Shown here: positions 38,410 to 49,589 of the stretch, one piece after another
Numbering within the stretch: the stretch's first letter is position 1
Layout of the letters: each line of letters opens with the position of its first letter
Assembly: GCA_937872465.1 (NCBI GenBank)
Contig: CALMSR010000057.1
Location: 1-64,000, forward strand
Source: an uncultured Paracoccaceae bacterium
GTDB lineage: Bacteria; Pseudomonadota; Alphaproteobacteria; Rhodobacterales; Rhodobacteraceae
Direction: 5' to 3'
DNA length: 64,000 nucleotides
Made by a program: the position numbers and the translations under genes
The notes under the pieces: model-generated
Databases searched by the model: none
Seen by the model: the letters and a program-made list of their open reading frames with translations, nothing else
What the model was told of the DNA's origin: nothing

Positions 38410-38685
38410 CTATCTCCCGCTGCGCGCCGCACGTTCCGCGTCGAGCGCCGGGTTGCGGTCGAAGAGATGCGCGGCATCCGGATCGTCGGTCCTGTACCAG
38501 CCGAAGAGCCGGGCGATCCAGTTGTGCGCGTAGTGGAAGACGGTCGCGAAGACCGCCGTCTTGATCAGCGCCTCGACGAAGGCGTTGAGCGTTGTGACGT
38601 TCGGGCCGCCCAGGAGCAGGCTGGACAGGAAGTTCAGCACGAAGAACACCGCCCCCGCGATGATCGTGGCACCGAGAAACGGCAT
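38410..38685 (-). CDS. Small membrane protein within the Suf operon (a)
   Basis: The 91-residue protein has two hydrophobic segments (ATIIAGAVFFVLNFLSSLLL and LIKTAVFATVFHYAHNWIARLF) and a charged C-terminus. Its ATG overlaps the stop of the previous gene (TGATG). The function is unknown. Its place between sufB and sufC suggests an accessory membrane component. Confidence 0.65.
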   Translation of the reverse strand: MPFLGATIIAGAVFFVLNFLSSLLLGGPNVTTLNAFVEALIKTAVFATVFHYAHNWIARLFGWYRTDDPDAAHLFDRNPALDAERAARSGR

Positions 38686-38957
38686 CAGGCCGCCTCGCCC
38701 CCCGCACCTGCGGCCGTGTCATCGGCATCCTCGCGGACATGGCCCGCCACCCAGAACGTACCGAGGATCTGCACGGCCAGCCAGATCAGGATGATCATCG
38801 CATTGGGCCACCAGGTCAGCTGGCTCAGCCAGATCGCGAAGGCCGTCGTGAAGGGCGCCGCGACGAGCCCCGCGATCAGCATGTCCTCCCCCGACACGCC
38901 CCGTGCCTTGCCCATATCGGACCCTATCCTTCCGAGCATCTCCTGCGTCTTCGTCAT
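38685..38957 (-). CDS. Small membrane protein within the Suf operon (b)
   Basis: The 90-residue protein begins MTKTQEMLGRIGSDMGKARGVSG and has two membrane segments (AGLVAAPFTTAFAIWLSQLTWW and AMIILIWLAVQILGTFWVAGHV). The ATG at 38957 follows AGGGAAGGACG. It lies 80 bp after sufB and is translationally coupled to the next small gene. The family is not recognised. Confidence 0.65.
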   Translation of the reverse strand: MTKTQEMLGRIGSDMGKARGVSGEDMLIAGLVAAPFTTAFAIWLSQLTWWPNAMIILIWLAVQILGTFWVAGHVREDADDTAAGAGGEAA

Positions 38958-39037
38958 CGTCCTTCCCTCCGAGTCATTGTCATGCCAGCACCATCGCATC
39001 GACCACCTTGCGCAGGAAGCCCGCCATGGCCCCGGCC

Positions 39038-40570
39038 TCAGCCCACCGAGCCTTCGAGGCTGATCGCGACGAGCTTCTGCGCCTCCATGGCGAATTCCAT
39101 CGGCAGGGCTTGCAGCACCTCGCGGCAGAAGCCGTTGACCACGAGCGCCACCGCCTCCTCCTCGTCCATGCCGCGGGAGCGGCAGTAGAAGAGCTGGTCC
39201 TCATCGACCTTCGAGGTGGTCGCCTCGTGCTCGACCCGGGAGGAATTGTTCTTCACCTCGATATAGGGAACCGTATGCGCGCCGCAGGTGCCGCCGATCA
39301 GCAGGCTGTCGCACTGGGTGTAGTTGCGGCTGTTCTTCGCCTTGGGATGCACCGAGACGAGCCCGCGATAGGTGTTCTGCGCCTTGCCGGCGCTGATCCC
39401 CTTCGAGACGATGCGCGAGCGGGTATTCTTGCCCAGATGCAGCATCTTGGTGCCGGTGTCGGCCTGCTGGTGGTTGTTGGCGATGGCGATGGAATAGAAC
39501 TCGCCCTGGCTGCCCTCGCCGCGCAGGATGCAGGAGGGGTATTTCCAGGTGATCGCCGAGCCGGTCTCCACCTGCGTCCACATCACCTTGGAGCGGTCGC
39601 CGCGGCAATCGGCACGCTTGGTGACGAAGTTGTAGATGCCGCCCTTGCCGTTCTCGTCGCCCGGATACCAGTTCTGTACGGTGGAGTATTTCACCTCCGC
39701 ATCCTCCAGCGCCACGATCTCGACCACGGCGGCATGAAGCTGGTTCTCGTCACGTTTCGGGGCGGTACAGCCTTCGAGATAGCTCACGTAGGAGCCCTTG
39801 TCGGCGATGATCAGCGTGCGCTCGAACTGGCCGGTGTTCTCGGCATTGATGCGGAAATAGGTCGAGAGCTCCATCGGGCAGCGCACGCCCGGCGGCACGT
39901 AGACGAAGGAGCCGTCGGAGAAGACCGCGGAGTTCAGGGTCGAATAGAAATTGTCGCTGATCGGCACCACCGTGCCGAGATACTTCCGCACCAGCTCGGG
40001 ATGCTCGCGCACGGCTTCCGAGATCGGGCAGAAGATCACGCCGGCCCTCGCGAGCTCGGCCTTGAAGGTCGTCCCCACCGAAACGCTGTCGAAGACCGCG
40101 TCCACCGCGACCTTGCGGCCCTCGGCCGGCACCGCGCCCGCGCCCTCGACGCCCGCGAGGATCATCTGTTCCTTGAGCGGGATGCCGAGCTTGGCATAGG
40201 TGGCGAGCAGCTCGGGATCGACGTCGTCGAGCGACTTCGGCCTGGCCGCCATGCTCCGCGGCCGCGCGTAGTAATACTGGTCCTGAAAGTCGATCTCCGG
40301 ATGGTGGATCATCGCCCAGGTCGGCTCCTCGAGCCCGATCCAGCGGCGATAGGCCTTCAGCCGCCATTCGGTCAGCCACTCCGGCTCGCCGTTCTTCTCC
40401 GAGATCAGCCGGACGATGTCCTCGTTCAGCCCCTTGGGGGCGTATTCCGTGTCGATGTCCGAGGTGAAGCCGTATTTGTAGCGCTCGCCCACCGAGCGCA
40501 CGGTTTCGACCGTTTCGCGGTCGACCCCCTCGCGCACCTCTGATGCGGCGATCTTGTCCAAACCAGCCAT
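39038..40570 (-). CDS. sufB: Fe-S cluster assembly protein SufB
   Basis: SufB is the main scaffold subunit on which the cluster is built. The 510-residue protein has the family blocks [77 protein letters not shown] with the conserved Cys and Glu, and [29 protein letters not shown]. The ATG at 40570 ([12 protein letters not shown]) has GAGGCAAGG just upstream; an ATG eight codons earlier lacks a ribosome site. It follows the IscS-type desulfurase gene by 20 bp. Confidence 0.97.
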   Translation of the reverse strand: MAGLDKIAASEVREGVDRETVETVRSVGERYKYGFTSDIDTEYAPKGLNEDIVRLISEKNGEPEWLTEWRLKAYRRWIGLEEPTWAMIHHPEIDFQDQYYYARPRSMAARPKSLDDVDPELLATYAKLGIPLKEQMILAGVEGAGAVPAEGRKVAVDAVFDSVSVGTTFKAELARAGVIFCPISEAVREHPELVRKYLGTVVPISDNFYSTLNSAVFSDGSFVYVPPGVRCPMELSTYFRINAENTGQFERTLIIADKGSYVSYLEGCTAPKRDENQLHAAVVEIVALEDAEVKYSTVQNWYPGDENGKGGIYNFVTKRADCRGDRSKVMWTQVETGSAITWKYPSCILRGEGSQGEFYSIAIANNHQQADTGTKMLHLGKNTRSRIVSKGISAGKAQNTYRGLVSVHPKAKNSRNYTQCDSLLIGGTCGAHTVPYIEVKNNSSRVEHEATTSKVDEDQLFYCRSRGMDEEEAVALVVNGFCREVLQALPMEFAMEAQKLVAISLEGSVG

Positions 40571-40590
40571 CCTTGCCTCTTTCCCGTCCG

Positions 40591-41649
40591 TCATGCCGCT
40601 GCAGCGGCCCCGCGCCGCATGCGGCGATGGCATTTCTCCCAGGCCGCCACGAAGGCGAAGACCTCGGCCTCGCTCGTCGCCGGCCCCAGCGATACCCGGA
40701 TCGCGCTGCCGGCGGCCTCCCCGGAGAGGCCCATCGCCCGCAGAACCCGGCTCGCGCGCACCTTGCCGCTCGAACAGGCCGATCCGGCGGAGATCGCGAA
40801 TCCGGCCAGATCCATCTGCATCACCTGCGTCTCGCCCTTCCAGCCCGGCACGACGATGCAGGACGTGTTCGGCAATCGTGCCGCGTCCTTCCCGACAAAA
40901 ATAGTCGCTTGTGCGCCGGCTTCCAGTGCCGCCTCCATTTTATTCCGCAGGGCGGCGACGCCTTCCCAGGTTCCGTCGGCCACCTCCGCCACCGCTGCCG
41001 CGCAGGCGGCGCCGAAGCCCGCGATGCCGGCGACGTTCTCGGTGCCGGCGCGCAGGCCTTCCTCCTGACCGCCACCGCGGATCAGCCGCGATGGCTCCGC
41101 GCCGGGCGCGAGCAGGAGCGCGCCGACGCCCTTCGGCCCGCCGAGCTTGTGCGCCGAGACGATGGCCATCGCCGCGCCGCTCCATTCGAAGGCATAGGGC
41201 AGCTTGCCGGCGATCTGGACCGCGTCGACGAAGCCGAGGCCCGGCGGCGTCTCCTGCAGGATCCCCGTCTCGGAATTGGCGGCCTGCAAGGCCGTGCGGC
41301 CGGGATCGGTGACCGCGACGCGCCCCGAGCGATCGACCGGCAGGACCGGATCGATCCATCCGGCCACGCAATCATGCTCGATCCCGGCGCCGACGAGACC
41401 CCGCCCCGCGAGCCCCAGCGCCGCCGCTTCCGAGGCGCCGGAGGTGAAGACGACGCGCCCCGACCCGACCCCGAGCGCCTCGGCGACCTGCGCGCGCGCG
41501 CGTTCCACCAAGGCCCGCGCGGCCCGCCCCTCGGCATGGACCGAGGAGGGATTGCCGGAGATTTCGAGCGCCGCCAGCATGGCCGCCCGCGCCTCCGGCC
41601 GCAGCGGCGCGCCGGCGTTCCAGTCGAGATAGGCCCGCGTCCCGGTCAC
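40591..41649 (-). CDS. Cysteine desulfurase, IscS/NifS type (compact)
   Basis: This 352-residue PLP enzyme is shorter than E. coli IscS (404). It has the start [16 protein letters not shown], the PLP lysine in [11 protein letters not shown] and the catalytic cysteine in [10 protein letters not shown]. The C-terminal scaffold-binding tail of true IscS seems absent. The start is GTG at 41649, overlapping the iscR stop (GTGA), so the two are coupled. Having both this enzyme and SufS in one operon is typical of the Rhodobacterales arrangement; the division of work is unknown. Confidence 0.92.
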   Translation of the reverse strand: MTGTRAYLDWNAGAPLRPEARAAMLAALEISGNPSSVHAEGRAARALVERARAQVAEALGVGSGRVVFTSGASEAAALGLAGRGLVGAGIEHDCVAGWIDPVLPVDRSGRVAVTDPGRTALQAANSETGILQETPPGLGFVDAVQIAGKLPYAFEWSGAAMAIVSAHKLGGPKGVGALLLAPGAEPSRLIRGGGQEEGLRAGTENVAGIAGFGAACAAAVAEVADGTWEGVAALRNKMEAALEAGAQATIFVGKDAARLPNTSCIVVPGWKGETQVMQMDLAGFAISAGSACSSGKVRASRVLRAMGLSGEAAGSAIRVSLGPATSEAEVFAFVAAWEKCHRRMRRGAAAAA

Positions 41650-42122
41650 GGCGCCGCCTTGTCGGTGTCGTCGACCACCGCGACGAAGGCCGGCACGGCG
41701 GGACAGGGCGCGAGCTGGTTGCCCACCACGTCGCCGAGCCGCGTCTGGTGCAGGAGCACGTAGACATTGGCCGACAATTGCTCCCAGAGCTTGTCCGCCA
41801 GCTGCTGCTCGAGCGTGCCGCTCGCAGCGCCCGAGGCGCCCGCCCCGCGGCTCAGCGCATCCATGGTCTCGTCCACCGCCGCGAGGATGTCGGCGATGCG
41901 GATCTGCTCCACCGGCCGCGCGAGCCGGTAGCCGCCGCCGGGGCCGCGCACCGAATCCACGATCTCCGCCCGGCGCAGCTTGACGAAGAGCTGTTCGAGA
42001 TAGGCGAGGCTGATGTTCTGGCGTTCGGCGATCTCGGAGAGCGACACCAGCCTGTCGGGGCCGTGCCCGGCGAGATCTGTCAGGGCGATCATCGCGTATC
42101 GCCCCTTGGTGCTGAGTTTCAT
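41646..42122 (-). CDS. iscR: Rrf2-family regulator IscR with one cysteine
   Basis: IscR senses iron-sulfur status and controls assembly genes. The 158-residue protein has the Rrf2 winged helix (MKLSTKGRYAMIALTDLAGH, YLEQLFVKLRRAEIVDSVRGPGGGYRLARP). The usual three-cysteine cluster-binding loop of E. coli IscR is replaced by SRGAGASGAASG with no cysteine; the only cysteine is Cys140 near the C-terminus. Rhodobacter sphaeroides IscR is known to bind a cluster in spite of a single cysteine, and this protein fits that type. It leads the Suf operon and is divergent from an alpha/beta hydrolase gene. Confidence 0.93.
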   Translation of the reverse strand: MKLSTKGRYAMIALTDLAGHGPDRLVSLSEIAERQNISLAYLEQLFVKLRRAEIVDSVRGPGGGYRLARPVEQIRIADILAAVDETMDALSRGAGASGAASGTLEQQLADKLWEQLSANVYVLLHQTRLGDVVGNQLAPCPAVPAFVAVVDDTDKAAP

Positions 42123-42283
42123 GTCGCGCGTCTCCACCGGACCAAGGAAGTGTTGACGCTCGCGGCCCTGACCCTTTACAGGGGTGCGCTTGGGGTCGCA
42201 CCGCATCCTTACCAGGGTTCCTCTAGGGTGGGCGCGCGACACCGTCAAGTTTCGCGTCGCCGTTCCGCCAGGAGTTCCGTCCC

Positions 42284-42934
42284 ATGCCCGAGGTGATCTT
42301 CCCCGGTCCCGACGGTCGCCTCGAGGGGCGCTACCACCCGCAGAAGTCAAAGGACGCGCCGATCGCCATCATCCTGCACCCCCACCCGCTCTATGGGGGC
42401 ACGATGAACAACAAGGTCGTCTACAACCTGCATTATGCCTTTCACGGCATGGGCTTCACCTGCCTGCGCTTCAATTTCCGCGGCGTGGGCCGCAGCCAGG
42501 GCGAATACGACCAGGGCATCGGCGAGCTCTCGGACGCGGCCGCCGCGCTCGACTACCTCCAGGCGCTCAACCCGAACGCCAAGGTCTGCTGGGTCGCGGG
42601 CTTCTCCTTCGGGGCCTGGATCGGCATGCAGCTCCTGATGCGGCGGCCCGAGATCGCCGGCTTCATCTCGGTGGCGCCGCCGGCGAACCAGTACGATTTT
42701 TCCTTCCTCGCCCCCTGCCCCTCCTCGGGGCTGATCATCTCGGGCGGCGCGGATCGCGTCGTGCCGACGGCGGATGTCGCCGGGCTCGCCGAGAAGCTCA
42801 AGCAGCAGAAGGGCATCACCATCACCCACAAGACGATCGAGGGCGCGAGCCATTTCTTCGATCCGGGCATGGAGGAGATGATCGGCAGCGTCGAGGCCTA
42901 TGTGCGCCGGCGGCTGACCGAGACCTCGCGCTAG
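42284..42934 (+). CDS. Alpha/beta hydrolase (dienelactone-hydrolase-like, YfhR/CC type)
   Basis: The 216-residue protein has the pattern AIILHPHPLYGGTMNNKVV, FNFRGVGRSQGEYD and the nucleophile elbow GFSFGAWIG with Ser in G-x-S-x-G, plus a C-terminal His in GASHFFD. Proteins of this form are widespread and of unknown substrate. It is divergent from iscR (161-bp gap) and is followed at once by the LysE-type gene. Confidence 0.88.
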   Translation: MPEVIFPGPDGRLEGRYHPQKSKDAPIAIILHPHPLYGGTMNNKVVYNLHYAFHGMGFTCLRFNFRGVGRSQGEYDQGIGELSDAAAALDYLQALNPNAKVCWVAGFSFGAWIGMQLLMRRPEIAGFISVAPPANQYDFSFLAPCPSSGLIISGGADRVVPTADVAGLAEKLKQQKGITITHKTIEGASHFFDPGMEEMIGSVEAYVRRRLTETSR

Positions 42935-43570
42935 ATGCTGCCCGATCCGGCCATCCTGCTGCCCTTCACCCTCGCGGTGGTGGTGATCGCGCTGACCCCG
43001 GGGCCGGACATGACCTTCTTCCTCGGCCGGGCGCTGACCCAGGGCCGGGCCGCGGGGCTCGCCGCCGTCGCGGGCGCCGGGACCGGGCTCCTGGTGCATA
43101 CGCTGCTCGTCTCGCTCGGCATCTCGGCGCTGATCGTCGCGGCCCCGGCGCTCTTCACGGCGCTGAAGGTCGCGGGCGCGCTCTACCTCCTGTGGCTCGC
43201 GGCACAGGCGATCCGGCGCGGCTCGGCGCTCCTGCTGCCGCGGGAGGCCGGCAGCGCGCGCAGCCTCGCCGGCACCTGGGCCTCGGGGGTGGCGATCAAC
43301 ATCCTCAACCCGAAGGTGGCGCTCTTCTTCCTGACCTTCCTGCCGCAATTCGTCAGCGCCGGCGATCCGCATGCGGTGGCGCAGCTCTTCGCGCTCGGCA
43401 CGATCTTCGTGCTCATCGGCAGCGCCATCAACCTGATCATCGTGCTGGCCGCCGACCGCTTCGCCGCCGGCATGCGTCGCAATCCGCGCATCGCGAGGGC
43501 CATGGACTGGCTCTTCGCCAGCATCTTCGCCGCCTTCGCCGCCCAGCTCCTGCTCGCCCGCGCCCGCTGA
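42935..43570 (+). CDS. LysE-family amino acid exporter
   Basis: The 211-residue protein has the LysE/RhtB signature [30 protein letters not shown] and six hydrophobic segments. It exports an amino acid or a related compound. The start codon directly follows the hydrolase stop, so co-translation is likely. Substrate unknown. Confidence 0.9.
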   Translation: MLPDPAILLPFTLAVVVIALTPGPDMTFFLGRALTQGRAAGLAAVAGAGTGLLVHTLLVSLGISALIVAAPALFTALKVAGALYLLWLAAQAIRRGSALLLPREAGSARSLAGTWASGVAINILNPKVALFFLTFLPQFVSAGDPHAVAQLFALGTIFVLIGSAINLIIVLAADRFAAGMRRNPRIARAMDWLFASIFAAFAAQLLLARAR

Positions 43571-43676
43571 GGCGAGATGGCCGCATTCGGCCGACGCCTG
43601 GTCGCCTGCGGTCCATGGACGCGGCCGCCTTCCCCCTAGGCTCGCGCGATCGCGATCGGATCCGGGGGACACATCC

Positions 43677-44744
43677 GTGCTGAGACCTTTCCACCGCCTC
43701 GCCTTTCTCGCCTTCGCCGCCTGCCCGCTGCCGGCGGCGGCGGCCGAGCTGACGCATTGGCCCGCCGAGGCCGCGGCCGCGATCGAGGCGATGATCGCCG
43801 CCAATGCCGATTCGGGCGCCTATGCGGTCTTCGACATGGACAACACCAGCTACCAGTTCGACCTCGAGGAATCGCTCCTCGCCCATATGGAATCGAAGGG
43901 CGTGCTGACCCGCGAGACGATGGATCCGTCGCTGCGGCTCATCCCGTTCAAGGACGGCGAGGGCGTCGAGGAATCGCTCTTCAGCTATTACTACCGGCTG
44001 TGCGAGGTGGACGATCTGGTCTGCTATCCCTGGGTCGCCCAGATCTTCTCGGGCTTCACCCTGGCCGAGCTCAAGGGCTACGTGGACGAGCTTATGGCGC
44101 TCGAGGCGCCGATTCCGGTCCGCTACTACGATGGAGAGGCGTTGGTGGAGGACGCGGTCAACCCGCCCAGGCCCTTCGCGGGCATGCAGGAGCTCTATGC
44201 GCGGCTGATGGAGAACGGCATCGAGGTCTATGTGGTCTCCGCCGCCAGCGAGGAGCTGGTGCGCATGGTCGCCAGCGATCCCCAATACGGCTACAACGCC
44301 AAGCCCGAGAACGTGCTCGGGGTGAACATGCTGCTGAAGGACCGCGAGACCGGCGCGCTGACCACCTCGCGCTTCCAGATCCGCGACGGCGCCTACGATC
44401 CCGATGCCAATGCCGGGCTGGAGCTCACGCCCTATCTGGTCAATCCGATGACCTGGTACGAGGGCAAGCTCGGCACCATCATCGGCTGGATCGACCAGTG
44501 GCGCCGGCCGGTGCTCGTCGCCGGGGATACGCCGATCTCGGACGGCTACATGCTGCTGAACGGCACCGACGTGGACGCCGGCGGCCTGCGCATCTGGGTG
44601 AACCGGCGGGAGAAGTACACCAAAGCCGTCCAGGACTGGGCCGCCGAATCCGCCGCGGCCCAGGGCGAGCTCGGGCAGGCGGCGACGGCGGACAAGAACT
44701 GGATCGTCGTCGATCCCGAAGCGCTGCACACCGCCAGCGAATAG
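43677..44744 (+). CDS. Periplasmic HAD-superfamily phosphatase
   Basis: The 355-residue protein has a signal peptide ([22 protein letters not shown]) and the HAD nucleophile motif VFDMDNTS (Asp-x-Asp-x-Thr type), motif II in [10 protein letters not shown] and motif III/IV in [15 protein letters not shown]. This resembles bacterial phosphorylcholine- or phosphoserine-phosphatase-like proteins that are exported. The start is GTG at 43677 after GGGGGAC. It converges with the EEP gene. The substrate is unknown. Confidence 0.85.
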   Translation: MLRPFHRLAFLAFAACPLPAAAAELTHWPAEAAAAIEAMIAANADSGAYAVFDMDNTSYQFDLEESLLAHMESKGVLTRETMDPSLRLIPFKDGEGVEESLFSYYYRLCEVDDLVCYPWVAQIFSGFTLAELKGYVDELMALEAPIPVRYYDGEALVEDAVNPPRPFAGMQELYARLMENGIEVYVVSAASEELVRMVASDPQYGYNAKPENVLGVNMLLKDRETGALTTSRFQIRDGAYDPDANAGLELTPYLVNPMTWYEGKLGTIIGWIDQWRRPVLVAGDTPISDGYMLLNGTDVDAGGLRIWVNRREKYTKAVQDWAAESAAAQGELGQAATADKNWIVVDPEALHTASE

Positions 44745-44763
44745 GCCCGCCGCCCCGGGCGGT

Positions 44764-45870
44764 TCAGCGCGCGCGGCCGCCGTTCCGGCGCGCCGCCGCT
44801 TCCAGCCGGCCGCGATGCGCCGCGACCCCCTTCTCCACGTCGGCGCGTGCCTGACCGGCCAGCGGCGCCGGCGGCCGGTTGAGCCGCGCGGCCAGCGCCG
44901 CGTCGATGCGGATGGTGGCGGTCATCGGGAAATGATCCGACCCGATCTGCGGCCCGCGGCCGAAGGCGATCATCGCCACGCCTTCGGAGACGAAGAGCTG
45001 GTCGATCGGGCAGCGGATCAGCGGATGGCTGGCGTCGAAGCTGGCATAGAGACCGCGGCCGATGCGCGGATCGAGATAGCCGCCCACATGCTTGAAGCGC
45101 TGCGAGGTGTCCGACCAGGCCGCATCGTTGAAATCGCCCATCGTCACCACCGGCGTGTCGGAATTGCGGGCGAATCGCGCGGAATAGAGGATCTGCGCGT
45201 CGCGCTCGTGGGTGTCCTCGCCCGGCACCGGCGGCCGCGGATGCAGGCCAAGGAAGTGGAAGCGCGCCCCGTCGGGCGCCGAAAGCTCGGCATAGACGCT
45301 GGGCGTGTCGTCGGTGGTCAGGTAGACCACGCGCGCCTCCGCCGCCCTGAGCCGGGTCGCGAAGACCATCCCGTAGTAATTGTCGCGCGGCTCGCGCAGC
45401 ACCGTCGGGTAGCGGGCCAGCACCGGCTCCAGCGCCGCGACCCAGGTCGCGTCGGTCTCCATCAGCAGGAGCACGTCGGGATCCTTGTCCGCGACCAGGG
45501 CGCGAACCTTTGCATGCTGCGCATTCTCCATCAGCACATTGGCCGCGAGCAGCCGGACGTCCCGGTCCGGCGCCGCCTCGGTCGCGAATTCCATCTCCCG
45601 CCGCGCGAGCGGCGTGAAGGGCAGGATCCGCCAGCACTGGTAGAGGAGGCAGGCCGCCAGCGCCGCGAGCGCGCCCCAGCGCAGCGGCGCAGGCAGCGTG
45701 AGCGCCAGCGCCATCGCCACCGGCAGCACCGCCGCGATCTGCGCCCGCGGGAAGTCCCACATCCGGATCCACCATTCCTTGCGGCCCGAAAGCGGCAGAA
45801 GGGTCACGGCGGCGAGCACCAGGGCCAGGCCCCCCGCGGCGAGCTGCAAGGCGGTCCAGAGCATGCTCAT
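44764..45870 (-). CDS. Membrane-anchored endonuclease/exonuclease/phosphatase (EEP) family protein
   Basis: The 368-residue protein has three N-terminal membrane segments, then an EEP domain ([65 protein letters not shown]). The residues GDFND and SDHFP hold the catalytic Asp, Asn and His. Such proteins may be phosphodiesterases at the outer face of the inner membrane; the substrate is unknown. Its start overlaps the stop of anmK (ATGA). Confidence 0.88.
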   Translation of the reverse strand: MSMLWTALQLAAGGLALVLAAVTLLPLSGRKEWWIRMWDFPRAQIAAVLPVAMALALTLPAPLRWGALAALAACLLYQCWRILPFTPLARREMEFATEAAPDRDVRLLAANVLMENAQHAKVRALVADKDPDVLLLMETDATWVAALEPVLARYPTVLREPRDNYYGMVFATRLRAAEARVVYLTTDDTPSVYAELSAPDGARFHFLGLHPRPPVPGEDTHERDAQILYSARFARNSDTPVVTMGDFNDAAWSDTSQRFKHVGGYLDPRIGRGLYASFDASHPLIRCPIDQLFVSEGVAMIAFGRGPQIGSDHFPMTATIRIDAALAARLNRPPAPLAGQARADVEKGVAAHRGRLEAAARRNGGRAR

Positions 45871-46949
45871 CCCTCCGGCCGGCTCACCCGGCCGCCGCAG
45901 ACCGGCAGCCGCACGCCGGTGGTGCCCGGCGCCGAGGTCGGCAGCCCGCGCAGCACCCGCACCGCGAGAAAGCCGAAGGCCTGGGCCTCCAGCATGTCGC
46001 CGTCGAGGCCCACGGTCTCGACCGCCGCGACCGGCGCGTTGCTGCCCGCGGCCAGCATCGCCATGAGCGTGCGGTTGCGCCGGCCGCCGCCGCAGATCAG
46101 CCAGCGCTCGGCGGGTTCGGGAAAATGCCGCGCCGCGGCGGCGACGCAGGCGGCCGTCAGCGCGGTGAGCGTCGCCGCCCCGTCCTCGGTGGAAAGCGGC
46201 GCCACCCGGTCGAGGAAGCCGTGGAAATCCTGCCGGTCCAGCGACTTGGGCGGCGGTCTTTGCAGATAGGGATGATCCGCGAGCCCGGCGAGCAGGCGGC
46301 TGTCCACCCGGCCGGCCGCCGCCACCGCGCCGCCGTCGTCGAAGCTCCGACCGAGCCGCTGCATCAGGAAATCGTCGATCAGCGCATTGCCCGGCCCGGT
46401 GTCGAAGGCGATGAGCGCCCCCGGCGCCTCGGGCGCAGCCCGGCGGGGATCGACCCAGGTGACGTTGCCGACCCCGCCCAGGTTGAGGAAGGCCAGCGGC
46501 GCCGCCGCGCCGATCCGCCGGGCGCAGGCGAAGTGGAAGAAGGGCACCAGCGGCGCCCCCTCGCCGCCCGAGGCGACGTCGGCGGTGCGGAGGTCCCAGA
46601 CGACGGGCCGCCCGCTCTGCCGCGCCAGCAGATCGCCGCGGCCGATCTGGTGGGTGCCGCGTCCATGCGGGTCATGGGCGAGGGTCTGGCCGTGGAAGCC
46701 GACCACCTCGATCCCGGCGAAGCCGGCGATCGCCGCGGCATGGGCGTCGCGCACCAGGGCCTCGACCGGCTCGAGCCCCGGCGCCTCCGGCCAGGATCCC
46801 AGCGCCGCGCGCAGCGTCGCGCGGTCCTCGGGCGGATAGGGCCGGAAGGCGCTCAGCCCGAAGGCCGCGATGGTCTCGCCGTCGGTCTCGACCACCGCCG
46901 CATCGACCCCGTCCAGCGAAGTGCCCGACATCAGCCCGAGTGCCCGCAT
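45867..46949 (-). CDS. anmK: Anhydro-N-acetylmuramic acid kinase
   Basis: AnmK phosphorylates 1,6-anhydro-MurNAc with ring opening in peptidoglycan recycling. The 360-residue protein has the family blocks [17 protein letters not shown] at the N-terminus (phosphate 1), [34 protein letters not shown] and [13 protein letters not shown]. The start at 46949 is the only ATG that opens with the family N-terminus. It is divergent from tyrS with a 66-bp gap and precedes the EEP gene. Confidence 0.95.
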   Translation of the reverse strand: MRALGLMSGTSLDGVDAAVVETDGETIAAFGLSAFRPYPPEDRATLRAALGSWPEAPGLEPVEALVRDAHAAAIAGFAGIEVVGFHGQTLAHDPHGRGTHQIGRGDLLARQSGRPVVWDLRTADVASGGEGAPLVPFFHFACARRIGAAAPLAFLNLGGVGNVTWVDPRRAAPEAPGALIAFDTGPGNALIDDFLMQRLGRSFDDGGAVAAAGRVDSRLLAGLADHPYLQRPPPKSLDRQDFHGFLDRVAPLSTEDGAATLTALTAACVAAAARHFPEPAERWLICGGGRRNRTLMAMLAAGSNAPVAAVETVGLDGDMLEAQAFGFLAVRVLRGLPTSAPGTTGVRLPVCGGRVSRPEG

Positions 46950-47015
46950 CCCTGCCCTTCCGTCCTGCCTGCCCAGGCTATAGAACGGCGCGGTCCCGCG
47001 CAAAAGGATCGCCCG

Positions 47016-48272
47016 ATGACTTTCCGCCCCCGCAGCGAATTCCTCCACGTCATGACGACGCGCGGCTTCATCGCCGATTGCACCGATCTCGAGGGGCTCG
47101 ACGACCGCCTGCGCGCCGGGCCGGTCACCGGCTATATCGGCTTCGACCTGACGGCGCCCTCGCTGCATATCGGGAACCTGGTGCAGATCACGCTGCTGCG
47201 CTGGCTGCAGAAGACCGGGAACCGGCCGATCACGCTGATGGGGGGCGGCACGACCAAGGTCGGCGATCCTTCGGGCAAGGACGAGATGCGGCGGATCCTG
47301 CCGGTCGCGCAGATCGAGGCCAATGCCGACACCATCCATCAGGTCTTCGCGAAATACGTCGATTACGGCGAGGGGCCGACCGATGCGATGCGCGTCAACA
47401 ATGCCGACTGGCTGGACGAGCTGCGCTACATCGATTTCCTGCGCGACATCGGGCGGCATTTCACCATCAACCGCATGCTCGCCTTCGAGAGCGTCAAGTC
47501 GAGGCTCGACCGGGAGCAGGCGCTGTCCTTCATCGAATTCAACTACATGCTGCTGCAATCCTACGACTTCCTGGAGCTGCACCGGCGCTACGGCTGCGCG
47601 TTGCAGATGGGCGGGTCGGACCAATGGGGCAACATCGTCTCCGGCGCCGACCTGATCCGCCGGGTCGACGGGGCCGAGGCCTTCGGGCTGACCACGCCGC
47701 TGGTCACCCGCGCCGACGGCAAGAAGATGGGGAAGTCGGCCGAGGGCGCGGTCTGGCTGAACGAGGACGCCATGTCCGCCTATGACTTCTGGCAATGGTG
47801 GCGCAACGTGCCGGATGCCGACGTGGGCAGGTTCCTGCGCATGTTCACCGAGCTGCCGGTCGCGGAATGCGACCGGCTCGGCGCGCTGGGCGGCCAGGAG
47901 ATCAACGAGGCCAAGGTGATCCTGGCCAACGAGGTGACGGCGCGCTGCCGCGGGGCGGAGGCGGCGACGGCGGCCGAGGCCACCGCGCGGGAGGTCTTCG
48001 AGAAGGGCGGGATCGGCGAGGATCTGCCGACGCTGACCCTGGCGCCGGCGGATGTGCCCGAGGGCGGCATCACTCTGGTGCAGCTCTTCGTGCGCTCGGG
48101 GCTCGCGAGCTCCGGCAAGGAGGCGCGGCGGCTGATCGCGGAAGGCGGCGCCCGGCTCGACGACGTGGCGCTGACCGATGCGGGCGCGCTCCTCGATGCC
48201 GCGGCGCTCGCCGGACCCCGCAAGCTTTCCGCCGGCCGCAAGCGGCACGCGCTGGTCAAGCTCGAAGCCTGA
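47016..48272 (+). CDS. tyrS: Tyrosyl-tRNA synthetase
   Basis: TyrS charges tRNA-Tyr. The 418-residue class I enzyme has the HIGH box in PSLHIGNLV, the KMSKS box as GKKMGKS, the tyrosine-binding YIGFDLTA and [10 protein letters not shown], and the C-terminal S4 RNA-binding domain ([27 protein letters not shown]). The start follows AAAAGGATCGC. Confidence 0.97.
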   Translation: MTFRPRSEFLHVMTTRGFIADCTDLEGLDDRLRAGPVTGYIGFDLTAPSLHIGNLVQITLLRWLQKTGNRPITLMGGGTTKVGDPSGKDEMRRILPVAQIEANADTIHQVFAKYVDYGEGPTDAMRVNNADWLDELRYIDFLRDIGRHFTINRMLAFESVKSRLDREQALSFIEFNYMLLQSYDFLELHRRYGCALQMGGSDQWGNIVSGADLIRRVDGAEAFGLTTPLVTRADGKKMGKSAEGAVWLNEDAMSAYDFWQWWRNVPDADVGRFLRMFTELPVAECDRLGALGGQEINEAKVILANEVTARCRGAEAATAAEATAREVFEKGGIGEDLPTLTLAPADVPEGGITLVQLFVRSGLASSGKEARRLIAEGGARLDDVALTDAGALLDAAALAGPRKLSAGRKRHALVKLEA

Positions 48273-48285
48273 GGGGAGCCAGGCC

Positions 48286-49452
48286 ATGCAGACCATTGCA
48301 GGCTTCGACCGGATCGGCGAGGAGAATGCCTTCGCCGTGCTCGCCCGCGCCGGGGCGCTCGCCGCGCAGGGCCGCGACATCATCAATCTCGGCATCGGCC
48401 AGCCGGATTTTCCCACCCCCGAGAACATCGTCGAGGCGGCGGTCAGGGCGCTGCGCGACGGCCAGCACGGCTATACGCCCGCCACGGGGCTCCCCGCGCT
48501 GCGCGAGGCGGTGGCCGCCGATCTCCACCGCCGCTTCGCCGCCGAGGTCAGCCCCGATTCGGTGCTGATCGTGCCGGGCGGCAAGGTCACCATGTTCGCC
48601 GCGATCCTGATGTTCGGCGAGCCGGGCGCCGAGATCCTCTATCCCGATCCGGGGTTTCCGATCTATCGCTCGATGATCGAGTTCACCGGGGCGCGGCCGG
48701 TGCCGATCCCGATCCGCGAGGCGAACGCCTTCGCCTTCTCCGCCGAGGAGACGCTGGCGCTGATCACGCCGCGGACCCGGCTCGTCATCCTCAATTCGCC
48801 CGCCAATCCCACCGGCGGCGTCACCCCGAAGGCGGAGATCGACCGCCTCGTGGCCGGGCTCGAGGCGCATCCGGAGGTGGCGATCCTTTCGGACGAGATC
48901 TACGACCAGATGCTCTATGACGGCGCGGCGCATGTCAGCCTGCTGGCCTATCCCGAGATTCGCGACCGGCTGATCCTGCTCAACGGCTGGTCCAAGACCT
49001 ATGCCATGACCGGCTGGCGCATGGGCTGGTCGGTCTGGCCCGGCCCCCTCTACGACAGGGCGCGCAAGCTCGCGGTCAATGCCTGGTCCTGCGTGAACGC
49101 GCCGGCGCAATTCGCTGCGCTCGAGGCGCTGACCGGCCCGCAGGACGCGGTCGCCGCCATGCTCGCCGAATTCGACGCCCGCCGGAAGCTGGTGGTGGCG
49201 CTGCTCAACGACCTGCCGGGCGTCAGCTGCATCACGCCGAAGGGCGCCTTCTACGCCTTCCCCAATGTCTCCGCGACCGGCCGCAAGGCCAAGCCGCTCG
49301 CCGCCGCATTGCTGGAGGAAGCCGGCGTCGCGGTGATCGGCGGCCCGGATTTCGGCCTGCTCGGCGAGGGCTATATCCGGCTCAGCTACGCCAACAGCCA
49401 GGAGAACATCCGCCGCGCCGTCGGGCGGATGCGGGATTTTCTCGAAGGCTGA
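48286..49452 (+). CDS. Class I/II PLP-dependent aminotransferase (aspartate aminotransferase-like)
   Basis: The 388-residue protein has INLGIGQPDFPTPENI, the nucleotide-like GYTPATGLPALREAVA, NSPANPTGGV, the PLP lysine in SKTYAMTGWRMGW and the C-terminal arginine in GYIRLSYANSQ. It is a type-I fold aminotransferase of the prephenate/aspartate/aromatic group; the amino donor cannot be assigned. It follows tyrS by 13 bp on the same strand with its own ribosome site AGGGGAGCC. Confidence 0.9.
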   Translation: MQTIAGFDRIGEENAFAVLARAGALAAQGRDIINLGIGQPDFPTPENIVEAAVRALRDGQHGYTPATGLPALREAVAADLHRRFAAEVSPDSVLIVPGGKVTMFAAILMFGEPGAEILYPDPGFPIYRSMIEFTGARPVPIPIREANAFAFSAEETLALITPRTRLVILNSPANPTGGVTPKAEIDRLVAGLEAHPEVAILSDEIYDQMLYDGAAHVSLLAYPEIRDRLILLNGWSKTYAMTGWRMGWSVWPGPLYDRARKLAVNAWSCVNAPAQFAALEALTGPQDAVAAMLAEFDARRKLVVALLNDLPGVSCITPKGAFYAFPNVSATGRKAKPLAAALLEEAGVAVIGGPDFGLLGEGYIRLSYANSQENIRRAVGRMRDFLEG

Positions 49453-49519
49453 CGCGGCTGACGCCGCGGGCGGCCTTTGCCGCCATCCGGCGCGCGCGGT
49501 GCGCGCATTGCGTTTGCCG

Positions 49520-49543
49520 GTGATGCGCCTGTTGGCGCATCAC
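49520..49543. terminator. Hairpin between aminotransferase and cyclophilin genes
   Basis: A perfect 10-bp stem, GTGATGCGCC and GGCGCATCAC, with loop TGTT, lies between two convergent stops. It may serve both directions; there is no T-run. Confidence 0.55.
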
Positions 49544-49589
49544 GACTGCTCTCCAGGTTAGCAAACCTGTATGAGATCCTTGGGCGCCC

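Noticed and set aside
45867..48428. 853-residue reading of anmK with a long N-terminal extension
   Set aside because: The extension is antisense to tyrS; the kinase family starts at [14 protein letters not shown] at 46949.
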